DNA of 64,000 bases from Ornithinimicrobium ciconiae. Its GTDB lineage: Bacteria; Actinomycetota; Actinomycetes; Actinomycetales; Dermatophilaceae. Position numbers and translations under genes: made by a program. Under the pieces are notes generated by a model. That model was not told the DNA's origin, did no database searches, and saw nothing but the letters and a program-made list of their open reading frames with translations. The first letter of the stretch is position 1. Each line of letters begins with the position of its first letter. Location of the stretch: assembly GCF_007197575.1 (NCBI RefSeq), contig NZ_CP041616.1, positions 3,224,001 through 3,288,000 of the forward strand, given 5' to 3'. Shown here one piece after another: positions 1 through 9,287 of the stretch.

Positions 1-2678
1 AGCCAACTGTTGAACTGGGCCAGCTCGCGGATCGTGTTTGTGTTGAGCTGACGCTTGAACTCGTCCTCGAACTTCGGCAGGTCATCGAGGGACACCCGCT
101 CGTGAAAGGCCAGGTAGTCAGCGCGCGCCTCCACGCTGGCGTCCATCTCGGTCGTCGCCTCGGGCCAGCGCCGGCGCACCTCACTCATGTAGTGCAACAG
201 GCTCTGCGTGTAGCCACCGATCTCCCGCCCGATCCGGTCGATCAGGGTCTGCAGGTCGCTGGTCAGCGCCTCCTGGGCCGGGGCGCACGAGTCGGCGTCC
301 TGGGGCAGATCCGCTCCCAGTCGCTCCTCGAGTGCTGCGTATGCCGTGCGCGCCCGGGCGAGGACCTCGTCACCCTGGGTGCTCAGAAAGGTCTCGTCAC
401 GCGCTCGGGCGGTCTGCGCCCGGTCGATCCGGTCCTCCCGAACACTGATCCGACCGGTGAGCCCGGCCAGTTCCTCGGCGAGCGACGTGGCCTGCCGGTC
501 GTTGTCCTCCAGCCGCCGGGTGATCTCGGCGAGCTCGGAGGACCCGGAGACGAGCCGGGCCCGTTCCCGCTCGTCGTGCTCCGCCCTCGCCTGCGCCCCG
601 GCCCAGTCGAGCTCCTCCCAGGAGCCGTATGCCGACAACTGGCTGAGCCCACCGAGGCGGGCTGCGATGTCGCCCGCCTCCGACGTGATCCCGGTGAGCC
701 GCTCGTCGAGTGGCTCGATCTGGTGCTGGAGGCCGATCAGCTGGTCGGTGAGTGCGGTGACCTTGCGCTCGTTGGCCCAACCGAGCACCCAGTTGCGCGG
801 GTCGTCGACGTGGGAGCGGTCGTCCTTCTCGTGGCGGTCGCCGGAGCGCACCTGTCCCTGCAGGGTGACGGCGCGGTGCTCCTGGCGGAACTCCTCCAGC
901 GTCTCGACGCAACGGTGGTCGCCGCGGCGGCTGAGCTGGTCCCGCAGATAGTCGTGGAAGGGTCCGTCCGCGGTCTCGATGGTGTCGGCGAGCAGCAGAA
1001 TCCCTGGGGTGTCGGCGTGCTGCAGCCGGACCCGCCGTGCGGGCACCCGCTCATAGACGAGGCGGGTGCCGGCCACGCGGCCGTCGCTGCGGCGGTGGGT
1101 GAGGCGGTGGGCGTCGACCCAGGCGGTGACGGCGTCGTAGTGCTGTTGCGGCACGAGCAGCGACAGCGCGAACCCGCGCAACACCCGCTCGGCGGCACCG
1201 CGCCACCGACCAAACTCCTCGCGCACGTCGAGGAGCTCGCCGGCGAACGGCAGATCGGCCTCCTCCAGCCCGAGCCCCGCGCAGAGCTCCGCGCGCACGT
1301 CGAGCTGGCTGCTGGGCAGGTTGGTGGTGCGTCCGGCCAGGCTGATGAGCTCCGTGCGGACCCGCTCGGCGTCCCTGAGCAGGTCGGCTCTCTGGGCATG
1401 CAGGGTTGCCCGCTCGTCGTCGAGCCCCTCCCTGCGGGTGGTCAGCTCTGCGGTGAGTTCCTCGACTCGCGCCAGGGTCGCGGTGAACGCGGCGCCGTCG
1501 TGGATCGGGTCGAACTCCGCGGCACGGACCGCCGTGTCGAAGCGACCCCAGCGATCCTTGCGCGAGGTGGCCTCGGTGCGGGCGAGGGCGATGGAGCGCT
1601 CCAGCTCGGCGACCCGGTTGCCGCCTGCGCGGGCACGGGCCTCGATGAGGTCGTCCTTGGCCCGCCCGAGCACCAACTGGCGTTCCCTGACCGCCGTGGC
1701 CTGCCCGGTCAGCGTGTCGCGCTCCCGGGTGTTGGCGTCGATCTCGGCACCGAGCAGGTCGATGCGCCGCTCAGCGATGAAGAGCCGGACCGCCTCGCGG
1801 TGCGACTCGGCCTCCTCTCGCCGGGCGAGGGCCTGGTCATACCTCATGCTCGTGGCGACCAGTGGCTCGAGGGCCTCCAGTTGCTCGCGAGCGCGCTTGA
1901 CCGCGTCGTGCGCCTTGGTGAGGTCCTCGAAGTGGCCGACGGTGTCGGAGACCCGCTGAGCGGCGTCGACCGGCTCGAGCATGTGGTTGCGGACGAACTC
2001 GTTGAGGTTGCCGACCGACTTCATCGACACCGTCTGGTGGAACAGCTCCATCGCCTGTGCCGACCGGATGCCGAGCAGCCGCCGGACGCGCTCGGCATAT
2101 CTCGGGAAGTCGTCGTGCAGGTCCACCCCGCCGTCACGCAGCCGGCGGCGCAGGTCGTTTAGGGAACTGCCGAAGTCGACGAAGTCGGGCTCGATGCGCA
2201 GCTCGCGACCTGCGGTGACATAGAAGCGGTAGGGCTGGCCGGCGGAGTCCCGCTGCTGAAAGACCTGAGCGAGGGTGATCGTCTCGTCGTGACCGTCGTT
2301 GACGAAGACGCCGAGGATGACCGAGTAGGAGCGGTTGTCGCGCAGACCGATGGCCCGGGATGCACCGGTGGCCTCGACCCGCTCGGACTTGTAGTGGCCC
2401 TCGACATAACTGCGGAGGGTCCGCTCGCGCGCCTCGGCCCCGGCTGCCTTGTTGTAGGAGATGCGGTGGGCGGGCAGCAGCAGGGTGGTCATCGCGTCGA
2501 CCAGGGTGGACTTGCCGCTGCCGATGTCGCCGGTCAGCAGTGTGGTGTCGCCGTCGGCGGTGATCCGCCAGACGCGCTTGTCGAAGGTGCCCCAGTTGAA
2601 CACCTCCAGGTGGTGCAGGCGGTAGCCGGCCCGGCCGCTCGAGGCGACCTCCACCGTCGAGAACAAGGCGTCAGTCAT
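1..2678 (-). CDS. jetC: Wadjet SMC-like ATPase JetC, partial (3' end off window)
   Basis: This frame is open from an ATG at 2678 to the window edge, giving 892 residues without a stop. JetC proteins are usually around 1,100 residues, so the C-terminal part is missing. A Walker A motif (GDIGSGKS, residues 50-57) lies in an N-terminal half-ATPase, followed by long charged, Arg/Glu-rich stretches typical of a coiled-coil SMC/MukB-like arm. It starts 20 nt after jetB and is the third gene of a jetA-jetB-jetC order. In the known system JetABC is a condensin-like loop extruder that detects small circular DNA, and JetD cuts it. A long opposite-strand frame (102-2162) is only its shadow. Confidence 0.9.
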   Translation of the reverse strand, partial: MTDALFSTVEVASSGRAGYRLHHLEVFNWGTFDKRVWRITADGDTTLLTGDIGSGKSTLVDAMTTLLLPAHRISYNKAAGAEARERTLRSYVEGHYKSERVEATGASRAIGLRDNRSYSVILGVFVNDGHDETITLAQVFQQRDSAGQPYRFYVTAGRELRIEPDFVDFGSSLNDLRRRLRDGGVDLHDDFPRYAERVRRLLGIRSAQAMELFHQTVSMKSVGNLNEFVRNHMLEPVDAAQRVSDTVGHFEDLTKAHDAVKRAREQLEALEPLVATSMRYDQALARREEAESHREAVRLFIAERRIDLLGAEIDANTRERDTLTGQATAVRERQLVLGRAKDDLIEARARAGGNRVAELERSIALARTEATSRKDRWGRFDTAVRAAEFDPIHDGAAFTATLARVEELTAELTTRREGLDDERATLHAQRADLLRDAERVRTELISLAGRTTNLPSSQLDVRAELCAGLGLEEADLPFAGELLDVREEFGRWRGAAERVLRGFALSLLVPQQHYDAVTAWVDAHRLTHRRSDGRVAGTRLVYERVPARRVRLQHADTPGILLLADTIETADGPFHDYLRDQLSRRGDHRCVETLEEFRQEHRAVTLQGQVRSGDRHEKDDRSHVDDPRNWVLGWANERKVTALTDQLIGLQHQIEPLDERLTGITSEAGDIAARLGGLSQLSAYGSWEELDWAGAQARAEHDERERARLVSGSSELAEITRRLEDNDRQATSLAEELAGLTGRISVREDRIDRAQTARARDETFLSTQGDEVLARARTAYAALEERLGADLPQDADSCAPAQEALTSDLQTLIDRIGREIGGYTQSLLHYMSEVRRRWPEATTEMDASVEARADYLAFHERVSLDDLPKFEDEFKRQLNTNTIRELAQFNSW

Positions 2679-2698
2679 CGTCGCCTCCCGGGTGCAGA

Positions 2699-3289
2699 TC
2701 AGCCATCGTCGCCGCCCGGGTGCGCGCCGGCATACTCAGTCAGCTTGCCGGCGAAATCGCCCAGGGTCTGGGCATCGACATAGGCCTTGAGGATGCGCCG
2801 CACCTCCCAGTGCCCGGGCTGGCGGGGCAGCTGGCGCAGGAAGCCCAGCTCGGCGGCCTTGCGGATGGTGGTGTCCACCTGGTCGATCACCCGCGCCTCG
2901 TTGCTGGAGTCGGGCAGGAACAGACGGAGTATGTCGACGACCTGGTCCCTGGTCAACACCAGTTTGCCCTCGCCCCCGGATGCCTCGAACTCCACGAGCC
3001 GCTTGCGCAGCAGGACAAGCAGGAGGCTGACGTTGTAGGTGAGGCTGCGGCGGCGCACGAGCCGGGGCAGTGGCTCCTCGGTGTCGTCCTCGTCGGCGTT
3101 GCGCAGATAGGCGTAGCCCTCGACGTCGTCGATGACCACCTGCACTCCGATGGTGCTGAAGTGGTCCCGCACCGGGGCGGCATGGCGCTCGAGCAGGGTC
3201 CAGCCGTCCTCGTCGACCTCGCGATAGACCACGCCGCGCATCAGGCGGATGCCCGTGTGGGCGACTGCCTGCTCCTGAGGTGTCCTCAC
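2699..3289 (-). CDS. jetB: Wadjet kleisin-partner subunit JetB (DUF4194)
   Basis: A 196-residue protein that matches the DUF4194 family from memory: an N-terminal region with a GVVYRE segment, a middle EGYAYLRN segment, and a C-terminal winged-helix-like part containing LFLPDSSNEAR and VRRILKAYVDA. DUF4194 is JetB, the MukE-like subunit that bridges the JetA kleisin and the JetC ATPase. It starts with a GTG at 3289 that overlaps the jetA stop by four bases (GTGA), so translation is probably coupled. It lies between jetA and jetC in the canonical order. Confidence 0.9.
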   Translation of the reverse strand: MRTPQEQAVAHTGIRLMRGVVYREVDEDGWTLLERHAAPVRDHFSTIGVQVVIDDVEGYAYLRNADEDDTEEPLPRLVRRRSLTYNVSLLLVLLRKRLVEFEASGGEGKLVLTRDQVVDILRLFLPDSSNEARVIDQVDTTIRKAAELGFLRQLPRQPGHWEVRRILKAYVDAQTLGDFAGKLTEYAGAHPGGDDG

Positions 3290-4713
3290 CGTCGCCTCAC
3301 GCTCACTCGGGGAAGGCGAGCGCGGCGCGGACCGGTGCTGTCGGCATACTCGATGATGCTTTCCTGGCTCTCGTCCATGATCACCTCCAGGTCGTCGTCG
3401 GTCAGCGCGAGATAGCCCACGATCTCCGCGGCGCCCTGCTCGATCGGATAGAAGTTCACGATGTCGTCCAGCAACACGGTGCTCGCTGGCGGCACGATCG
3501 AGCGGATCTGCTCGGCGAGGCGTGCCTGGTCGACGAAGGTCTGGCCGAACAGGACGGAGATGTCGACGTCGGCCTCGGCGTCCGGGTCCAGCAGACTGTC
3601 GACCTCGGCGGCCGGGCGCGCGTCATAGAGCGGTCGCTCGAGCGGGAGCGCGATCTCGACACCGGGGACGTCGACATCCAGCCCGACAGGTGGAGGGCTG
3701 TCACGCAGGGCCAGGGCTGCAGCCTCCACGGCACGCACGAGATCGAGGACGCGGCGATTTTCCAGCCAGATCTGGTCGTCCAGGAAGCGGCGCAGCTGCT
3801 CGGAGATCTGCCGGACGGTGCGCTGCGTGCGCTCAGCCGCGTCGGACCAGTCGTGGTGGATGGTGCGCATCCGCCGGTCAGGGTCGAGCTCGCCGAGCGA
3901 CTGGACCCGGGTCAGCAGCTCGGACAGCTCGTCCTGACGGGTCTCGGACAGCAACAGGTCATAGAAAGCCTGGAAGCTGCGGCCCTGGTCGGACGCTGTG
4001 ATGTCGGCGCGATTGCCGACCAGGTCGGCGAGCAGCTCACCCTTGCTGCCCTCCCAGGACGCGATCTGCTCGCGGGCACCGCGGTCGAGGGAGCGGAAGT
4101 TCTCCTCCACCTCACGGAAGTCGGACAGTAGCTCGCGGGCGGTGCCGGCGAACTGCTGATAGCGCTCCCGCAGGGCCGTCGCGTCGAGCACCGCCACCTC
4201 CCCCGCCTCGGCGCGCTCGATCTCGGCGTCGAGCACTGCGCGGCGACGCTGCAGCTCGTCGAGCCGGGCCTGCGGGTCGCTCTCGGAGCCGCGCACGATC
4301 TGGCGCAGCAGGGCAAAGACGGTCTCCAGCCGGGAGGCGGTGCCCACGAAGGAGCGGGCTCGCAGGCCAGTCACCCAGGCATAGGCCTTCTCCAGGTCGC
4401 TGGTCGCCTCGTAGTGCACCTCGTCGGAGCCGCTCGGATAGAACCGGCGCAGCCACCCGCTCTCGGTGGCTGCCCAGTCCTGCAGGTAGTCGGCTGCGGA
4501 TCGCGGGTAGCGGGGGCTGTCGGGGGCGGCCAGGTTGAGGGCGTGCAGCTGGTCATCGAGCGCTGCCGCCAGCTCGGTCGAGCTCACCGCACCGTGGTTG
4601 TCCTCGACGAAGTAGCGCCCAAGGAAAGAGAGGACGAGGGCGGCATTGCCAGCCCGCAGCAGCCGCCACGCCGGAGTGCCCTCCCGCAGCGCCTCAATCT
4701 CGTCGTGCTCCAT
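3286..4713 (-). CDS. jetA: Wadjet kleisin-like subunit JetA (DUF3375)
   Basis: A 475-residue DUF3375 protein, the normal length for JetA. The N-terminal signature is clear: TPAWRLLRA, LVLSFLGRYF, YLQDWAATESGWLRRFYP and RSFVGTASRLETVF. The centre is a long Glu/Arg-rich helical region (about 150-330) that fits a MukF/kleisin-like coiled coil. It is the first gene of the operon, read leftward into jetB with overlapping stop and start. The operon faces the membrane-protein/GntR operon that begins at 4925, so the region 4714-4860 should hold its promoter, but I saw no convincing boxes there. Confidence 0.92.
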   Translation of the reverse strand: MEHDEIEALREGTPAWRLLRAGNAALVLSFLGRYFVEDNHGAVSSTELAAALDDQLHALNLAAPDSPRYPRSAADYLQDWAATESGWLRRFYPSGSDEVHYEATSDLEKAYAWVTGLRARSFVGTASRLETVFALLRQIVRGSESDPQARLDELQRRRAVLDAEIERAEAGEVAVLDATALRERYQQFAGTARELLSDFREVEENFRSLDRGAREQIASWEGSKGELLADLVGNRADITASDQGRSFQAFYDLLLSETRQDELSELLTRVQSLGELDPDRRMRTIHHDWSDAAERTQRTVRQISEQLRRFLDDQIWLENRRVLDLVRAVEAAALALRDSPPPVGLDVDVPGVEIALPLERPLYDARPAAEVDSLLDPDAEADVDISVLFGQTFVDQARLAEQIRSIVPPASTVLLDDIVNFYPIEQGAAEIVGYLALTDDDLEVIMDESQESIIEYADSTGPRRARLPRVSVRRR

Positions 4714-4859
4714 GCCTGCCGTCCGTTGCGTGTCCGCGCTCTCGCCGTCCAGGACAGCCTACGGAGCACCGCCGACAGAACCGGCATCATCCGGTGGACC
4801 GGATGCGTCTTCACGGACTCGACGTGCACATAGTTCAATCCGCACCCTGCGATGATCCA

Positions 4860-4906
4860 TTGTGTTGACACAAAGCCGAGGCTCCGTTACGTTTGTGGCA
4901 ACACAA
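4860..4906 (+). promoter_or_regulatory. Promoter with two TTGTG-N4-CACAA operators (likely YtrA-type GntR sites)
   Basis: Two inverted repeats of the form TTGTG-N4-CACAA lie at 4860-4873 and 4893-4906, 33 bp apart (about three helical turns). A promoter TTGACA (4865-4870), 17-bp spacer, TACGTT (4888-4893) runs between them, so one operator covers the -35 box and the other starts at the last base of the -10 box. A ribosome site (agagaagg, 4907-4914) leads to the ATG at 4925. The arrangement fits repression by the GntR protein encoded second in the operon; the binding is inferred. Confidence 0.7.
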
Positions 4907-4924
4907 AGAGAAGGGCTTGATCTG

Positions 4925-5860
4925 ATGCTCCGCGACGCGACCGTCATACTCCTCATGGGTGCCTTGGCTGTGCTGCTGCCCCTGAGCGCGACCTATCGCG
5001 CACACCTGCGCGACCGGCTCGCGGCCACGGCCGCTGCCACCGTGCCCGCCCAGCAGCAGGCAGACCTAGAGATGCGCATCACCCGTCGTGCCAGGTCAGC
5101 GGGAGTCGGCATCCTGGTCGCCGGGCTGCTCACGCTCCTGCTCGGCTGGATCTGGGACGGTGCCAACGAGGCCGCGGGCGGGTTCTTCGTCCTGTCGGTC
5201 ATGTTCGTGGCTGGCGCCGCCGGACTGGCGCTGGCCGACATCCGGTGGCCGGGCGCTCCGGCTGACGGGCCGCGCACGGCCCGCGCCACCTCCCCCAGCC
5301 TCAGCGACTACGTCCCGCGCCAGGTCCTGGTCGTCGGACAGATCTTTGCCGCCATCGGCCTGCTCTCCCTGATCGTGACCCTGCTGCTCACCCGGTCCGT
5401 GTGGTTCGACGCGGCGACCATCTGGCACAGCCCGGTTCCCCTGCTCACCGCGACCCTCCCGGTGCTCCTCGTGTTCTCCTGGCTCGCTACCCGTCGCGTC
5501 CTTGACGCACCGCAGCCGGCTCGCGACGAGGTCGAGCTGTACTGGCAGGACGCAGTCCGGGCCCAGACGCTGAACTCACTCTCCGTGACCACACCCCTGG
5601 TGGCCCTCTTTGCCCTGATCGTCTGCGGCGGCATCCTCGACGACGCGGCGTCAGCGGCGGCCATCGCTGCCGGGGAGGTCGGTCCGCAGTGGAGTCTGTG
5701 GCTGCTCGTTGCCGGCTATCTCGTGCCGGTCGTGCTCCTGGTGAGCGCCGTGGCGGTCCTGATCGCCCGGCACGGCCGCTGGAACGAGATGGCTCAGTTC
5801 CAGGACCGCCTGTGGGGCGGGCAGCCGCCGCGCACCCACGCTGCGGGAGTGCACTCCTGA
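4925..5860 (+). CDS. Multi-spanning membrane protein in a YtrA-type GntR operon
   Basis: A 311-residue hydrophobic protein with roughly seven or eight membrane segments: near the N-terminus (VILLMGALAVLLPLS), around 60-110, 140-180, 190-215, 245-265 and 280-305. I do not recognise a named family. Start ATG 4925 follows an agagaagg site; an upstream in-frame ATG at 4862 lies inside the promoter and is rejected. The stop overlaps the start of the next gene (ATGA at 5857-5860 region), so the two are coupled. Membrane proteins next to YtrA-type GntR regulators often respond to envelope stress or antibiotics; that is family knowledge, not seen here. Confidence 0.75.
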   Translation: MLRDATVILLMGALAVLLPLSATYRAHLRDRLAATAAATVPAQQQADLEMRITRRARSAGVGILVAGLLTLLLGWIWDGANEAAGGFFVLSVMFVAGAAGLALADIRWPGAPADGPRTARATSPSLSDYVPRQVLVVGQIFAAIGLLSLIVTLLLTRSVWFDAATIWHSPVPLLTATLPVLLVFSWLATRRVLDAPQPARDEVELYWQDAVRAQTLNSLSVTTPLVALFALIVCGGILDDAASAAAIAAGEVGPQWSLWLLVAGYLVPVVLLVSAVAVLIARHGRWNEMAQFQDRLWGGQPPRTHAAGVHS

Positions 5861-6228
5861 TGCTTCGCATCGACCCCGCGTCCGCAGAGCCGCCGTTCGC
5901 CCAGCTCCACGACCAGATCCTCACCCAGGTCGCTGACGGCACACTCACGCCGGGCGACCGCCTGCCCACTGTGCGCCGCCTCGCCGGAGACCTCGGCATC
6001 GCTCCCAACACCGTCGCGCGGGCCTATCGCGAGCTCGAGGCCGACGGGGTGCTCGAGGGGCGCGGACGGGCCGGCACCTTCGTGAAGTCCACCGTCACCG
6101 CCGGCAAGACTGCCCCCGCCGTCGCCTCCGCACGCGCCGCTGCAATGCGGTATGCCGAGGCGACCCGCTCCCTCGGGCTCGCCCCGGCCGAGGCACTCGC
6201 CCTGGTGCGCCAGGCGCTAGGAACCTGA
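5860..6228 (+). CDS. GntR-family regulator, YtrA subfamily
   Basis: A 122-residue protein with an N-terminal winged helix: PFAQLHDQILTQVADG, LPTVRRLAGDLGIAPNTVARAY and LEADGVLEGRGRAGTFV are typical of GntR proteins. The short tail of about 50 residues with no effector-binding domain marks the YtrA subfamily, which dimerises through a small helical C-terminus. It is translationally coupled to the membrane protein before it. The twin TTGTG-N4-CACAA sites in the promoter at 4860-4906 are the obvious target, which would make the operon autoregulated. Confidence 0.88.
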   Translation: MLRIDPASAEPPFAQLHDQILTQVADGTLTPGDRLPTVRRLAGDLGIAPNTVARAYRELEADGVLEGRGRAGTFVKSTVTAGKTAPAVASARAAAMRYAEATRSLGLAPAEALALVRQALGT

Positions 6229-6286
6229 TCCCGGCTCAAGGCCGCCAGACAGGCGCTGGGCCCGCAGAGTTGTTGTGGCTCGTGCG

Positions 6287-7222
6287 TCAGTCTGATAACC
6301 CGCGGAGGTCCTCGCCGAAGAAGAAGTTCGCTGGAGCGAAGAACTGTGAGCCGTAGGCGACCGTGAGCGGGTTGTCACTCTCAACCTCAACACCGTCGGG
6401 CAGCGTGTCCTCGTCCACCCAAACCTCGTATGGGTCCCTGGTGGGAACCCCGATCCTGACCTGCCCGCGATAGTTGGTGATGGTCTCCGCAGTGAAGCCC
6501 TCACCAGAAACAACAATGCGCACTCCGACAACCGGCTCGTTGCTCAAACGAACGTTGGCGGTGATGACGTCGGCATAAGCATCAAGGCCGACCTGTGACG
6601 TCGAGGAGTCCAGCGCATCGAGGTTGGCCGTGCTCATCGCAGACTGAAGGGACTGTGCCAGGTCCAGCGAGGCGACGGTGGAAGCGTCAAGGTTTCTGAG
6701 GTCAGCCACCCTCCACCTCGTCGCGACGCTCCAGCGCTCATGGAACGTAAGTATTCCCCGGTGGCCAGACCCGGCCTCGCAGTCATCCAGAAAGACACTC
6801 TCGGCGGCCAAACAGTCTCCGCCATTCGAGGTCTCAGCAGAGAAGTGCTCTGCAGCAGCCGCATCAGAATCATGCAGCCTGAAGGAAACCTCCGCGTACA
6901 GACTTCGTGGGTTGTCATGGTCGTCGAAAGCACAGGTGACGATGCTGCCCTCCTCGGGCGTGCGTCCACTGTCGAGGGTGAGTTGAGTGTCGCTGGGCAC
7001 TGCGATGGCTTGTCGCAACACGTCGAGGTCGATGAGATCGCACAAGTCGCTCGCTGCCGTCAGAGGCCTCTCGCCTGCGGACGGCTCCTCGGCGTGGACG
7101 GCGCTGGCAGCGGGCGCGCCGTCCGAGCGACGCTGCGGCTCGTTGGGCACCGCCTGGGCACAGGACGACAGGAGGATCAGGCACCCCACGCCGATGAGCC
7201 AGCTCGTGGCACGTTGGGACAT
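6287..7222 (-). CDS. Secreted lipoprotein, DUF3558-like
   Basis: A 311-residue protein with a lipoprotein signal: MSQRATSWLIGVGCLILLSSC, the lipobox being LSSC. An N-terminal domain from about residue 50 (LCDLIDLDVLRQA, then IVTCAFDD) resembles the DUF3558 lipoproteins of actinomycetes. The C-terminal half contains an RIVVSGEGF and YRGQVRIG region I cannot place. ATG 7222 is chosen because an AGGGG site lies just upstream; the in-frame ATG at 7243 has no such site. It is divergent from the transpeptidase gene at 7439 and convergent with the GntR operon. Function unknown; probably extracytoplasmic. Confidence 0.7.
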   Translation of the reverse strand: MSQRATSWLIGVGCLILLSSCAQAVPNEPQRRSDGAPAASAVHAEEPSAGERPLTAASDLCDLIDLDVLRQAIAVPSDTQLTLDSGRTPEEGSIVTCAFDDHDNPRSLYAEVSFRLHDSDAAAAEHFSAETSNGGDCLAAESVFLDDCEAGSGHRGILTFHERWSVATRWRVADLRNLDASTVASLDLAQSLQSAMSTANLDALDSSTSQVGLDAYADVITANVRLSNEPVVGVRIVVSGEGFTAETITNYRGQVRIGVPTRDPYEVWVDEDTLPDGVEVESDNPLTVAYGSQFFAPANFFFGEDLRGLSD

Positions 7223-7285
7223 TGCAACCCCTGACCGAGTCATGGAAGAGCACCACCCGTCGTCGATACTGGCGGCGCCAACCTA

Positions 7286-7295
7286 GTGACGTCAC
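7286..7295. promoter_or_regulatory. Perfect 10-bp palindrome in a divergent intergenic region
   Basis: GTGACGTCAC sits in the 216-bp gap between the divergent lipoprotein and transpeptidase genes and is followed by two ACGTCGCG repeats (7294-7315 region). It could bind a dimeric regulator. Nothing else supports this. Confidence 0.25.
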
Positions 7296-7438
7296 GTCGC
7301 GACTACGTCGCGCGACCTCGCGAAGACCCACAAGGGCACTGCCGTGTGACCGACCTCGGTCCGTGATCCGGCACCACTCACGGCGCGCCGTGCTCAACAG
7401 ACGCCGGTGACCGGTCAGGCTGGGTCCGGGAGGTGTCG

Positions 7439-9223
7439 ATGTCCACGATGCGCCGGAGTGTGGGGACGGCACTCGCTGCTGCCCTGCTGGCCCTGACAGG
7501 CTGCACGGGTGGCACGGACGACCCCGCCGAGACCAGCACGAACCCGACGGCCACGAGCGCCGCACCGACCACCGCGTCGGCGTCGCCGACACCCGAGCCG
7601 ACATCAGGCGAGCAGACCGAGACCACCGCAGCACCACCCGACGCCACCGAGACCACAGCTGCGCCTGAGGTCTCCTTCGGGGACTACGGTGTCGCGGCCG
7701 GCCATCCCAGGGCGGTCGAGGCGGGCATGGAGATCCTCAGGGACGGCGGCAACGCGGTGGACGCCGCGATCGCGGTGGCCTTCTCCTCCGCTGTCGTCGA
7801 GCCCCTGACCTCCGGCCCAGGTGGTGGCGGCGCAGCCCTGGTCGTGCCGATGCCGGGCAGCACGGCACCCGGCGCACCGGCAGAACCGCTGGCCTATGAC
7901 TACCGCGAGGTCGTCCAGTCCTCCGGCGAGGTGCCGGACAGCGGGACCGGCGTGCCCGGCTTTGTTGCCGGGATGGCGCTGCTGCACGCCGAGCACGGGC
8001 AGCTGCCGTGGCGTGACCTGATCAAGCCGGCGATCGAGCAGGCCGAGGACGGGGTGCCGGTGTCCTGGTGGGTCGCCCAGGAGTTGCGCACCGAGGCCGG
8101 TCAGGCCGCGACCGCGGGGCTGCCGCACTTCCAGACTCCCAACGGCGAGCCGCTCCTGGAGGGTGACGTGCTCTTCCAGCCCGAGCTGGGCCAGACCCTG
8201 CGCGACATCGCCAAGGATCCACGCACCTTCTACGAGGGCGACCTCGCAGCCACCCTCGCCGAGGTCGACGGCATCGATGCCGAGGCGCTGGCGGACTACG
8301 CGGTCGACGTGCGCGAGCCACCGCGCGGACCGGTGGGCGACTACGAGATCCTCGCTGCCGCACCGGCTCTGTCCGGGGTGGGGCTCATTCAGCTCCTGCA
8401 GGTTGCCGAGGCGGCCGGGGCGGGCGAGGTGGAGCCGGGCTCGGCGGCATACCTCGACATCCTGGCCGACGCCTGGCTGGTGGCGGATGACTCGATCGAG
8501 ACGGTGGTCGGTGACCCGAACTTCGTGGACGTCCCCGTCGAGGAACTGACCGACCCCGACCTCAACGCAGCCCTGGCAGAGTCCGAGGCCGTCGGCGTGG
8601 CCGGCCCGGCAGCGGACCTGTCACCGGGCGCACCGGCTGGTCGGCCCGCAGCCGGCAACACCACCCACCTCAGCGTGGTGGACCGCGACGGCCTGGCCGT
8701 GTCGATGACCAACACGATCACCAACTTCTGGGGCTCCGGGCAGGAGGTGGGCGGGTTCTTCCTCAACGACCACCTGATCCGGTTCGCCAGCACGGGGCGC
8801 ACCGACGCCAACGACCCCGAGGCCGGCAAGCGCCCGATCAGCTATATGACCCCGGCGGTCCTGCTCGATGACCAGCAGCGCCCGGTGCTGGTCACCGGCT
8901 CCCCCGGCGGCATGCGGATCCCCGACATCCAGGCTGCGGTCATCTCCCGCTGGGCCCTGCACGACATAGACCTGCAGGCGGCCGTCGATGCTCCGCGCAC
9001 CCACCTCGACGACGGGGTGCTGCGCGTTGAGGACCTGCCCTCCGCCACCACCGACGAGCTCACCGAGATGGGGTATGCCGTGGAGCCGGTCCCCCTGTCC
9101 TGGAACCTGTTTGGGTCGGTCCAGGCACTGGAGCTCGACCACGGTGCCGGCGTCCTGGTCGGGGCAGTCGACGGCCGGCGGACCGGCGCCTGGGACAGCG
9201 CCGCGATCGGGCGCGACCCCTAG
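7439..9223 (+). CDS. ggt: Gamma-glutamyltranspeptidase, lipoprotein type
   Basis: A 594-residue Ntn-hydrolase (EC 2.3.2.2) that transfers or hydrolyses gamma-glutamyl groups of glutathione and related peptides. A lipobox (ALTGC) is followed by a Thr/Pro/Ala-rich linker to about residue 75. The large-subunit signature GNAVDAAIAVAFSSAVVEP comes next. The autoprocessing site is TTHLSVVD with the nucleophile at Thr408. The oxyanion and substrate segment TGSPGGMRIP is present in the small subunit. Start ATG 7439 follows GGGAGG (7428-7433); the GTG at 7433 overlaps that site. It probably acts outside the membrane as a lipid-anchored enzyme. It stands alone in its transcription unit. Confidence 0.93.
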   Translation: MSTMRRSVGTALAAALLALTGCTGGTDDPAETSTNPTATSAAPTTASASPTPEPTSGEQTETTAAPPDATETTAAPEVSFGDYGVAAGHPRAVEAGMEILRDGGNAVDAAIAVAFSSAVVEPLTSGPGGGGAALVVPMPGSTAPGAPAEPLAYDYREVVQSSGEVPDSGTGVPGFVAGMALLHAEHGQLPWRDLIKPAIEQAEDGVPVSWWVAQELRTEAGQAATAGLPHFQTPNGEPLLEGDVLFQPELGQTLRDIAKDPRTFYEGDLAATLAEVDGIDAEALADYAVDVREPPRGPVGDYEILAAAPALSGVGLIQLLQVAEAAGAGEVEPGSAAYLDILADAWLVADDSIETVVGDPNFVDVPVEELTDPDLNAALAESEAVGVAGPAADLSPGAPAGRPAAGNTTHLSVVDRDGLAVSMTNTITNFWGSGQEVGGFFLNDHLIRFASTGRTDANDPEAGKRPISYMTPAVLLDDQQRPVLVTGSPGGMRIPDIQAAVISRWALHDIDLQAAVDAPRTHLDDGVLRVEDLPSATTDELTEMGYAVEPVPLSWNLFGSVQALELDHGAGVLVGAVDGRRTGAWDSAAIGRDP

Positions 9224-9275
9224 AGAGACCGCCCGACGCGCACCGGTGGCTCACGACGCCGGCGCGCGTCCGGCA

Positions 9276-9281
9276 TACGCT
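9276..9281 (+). promoter_or_regulatory. -10 box for a leaderless start
   Basis: TACGCT ends six bases before the ATG at 9288 and no ribosome-binding site is present, the usual layout of actinobacterial leaderless mRNAs. Confidence 0.45.
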
Positions 9282-9287
9282 GATCCC

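Noticed and set aside
102..2162. Long plus-strand frame opposite jetC
   Set aside because: It is antisense to a recognisable JetC ATPase with Walker A; its own translation is low-complexity Val/Gly/Leu without any motif.
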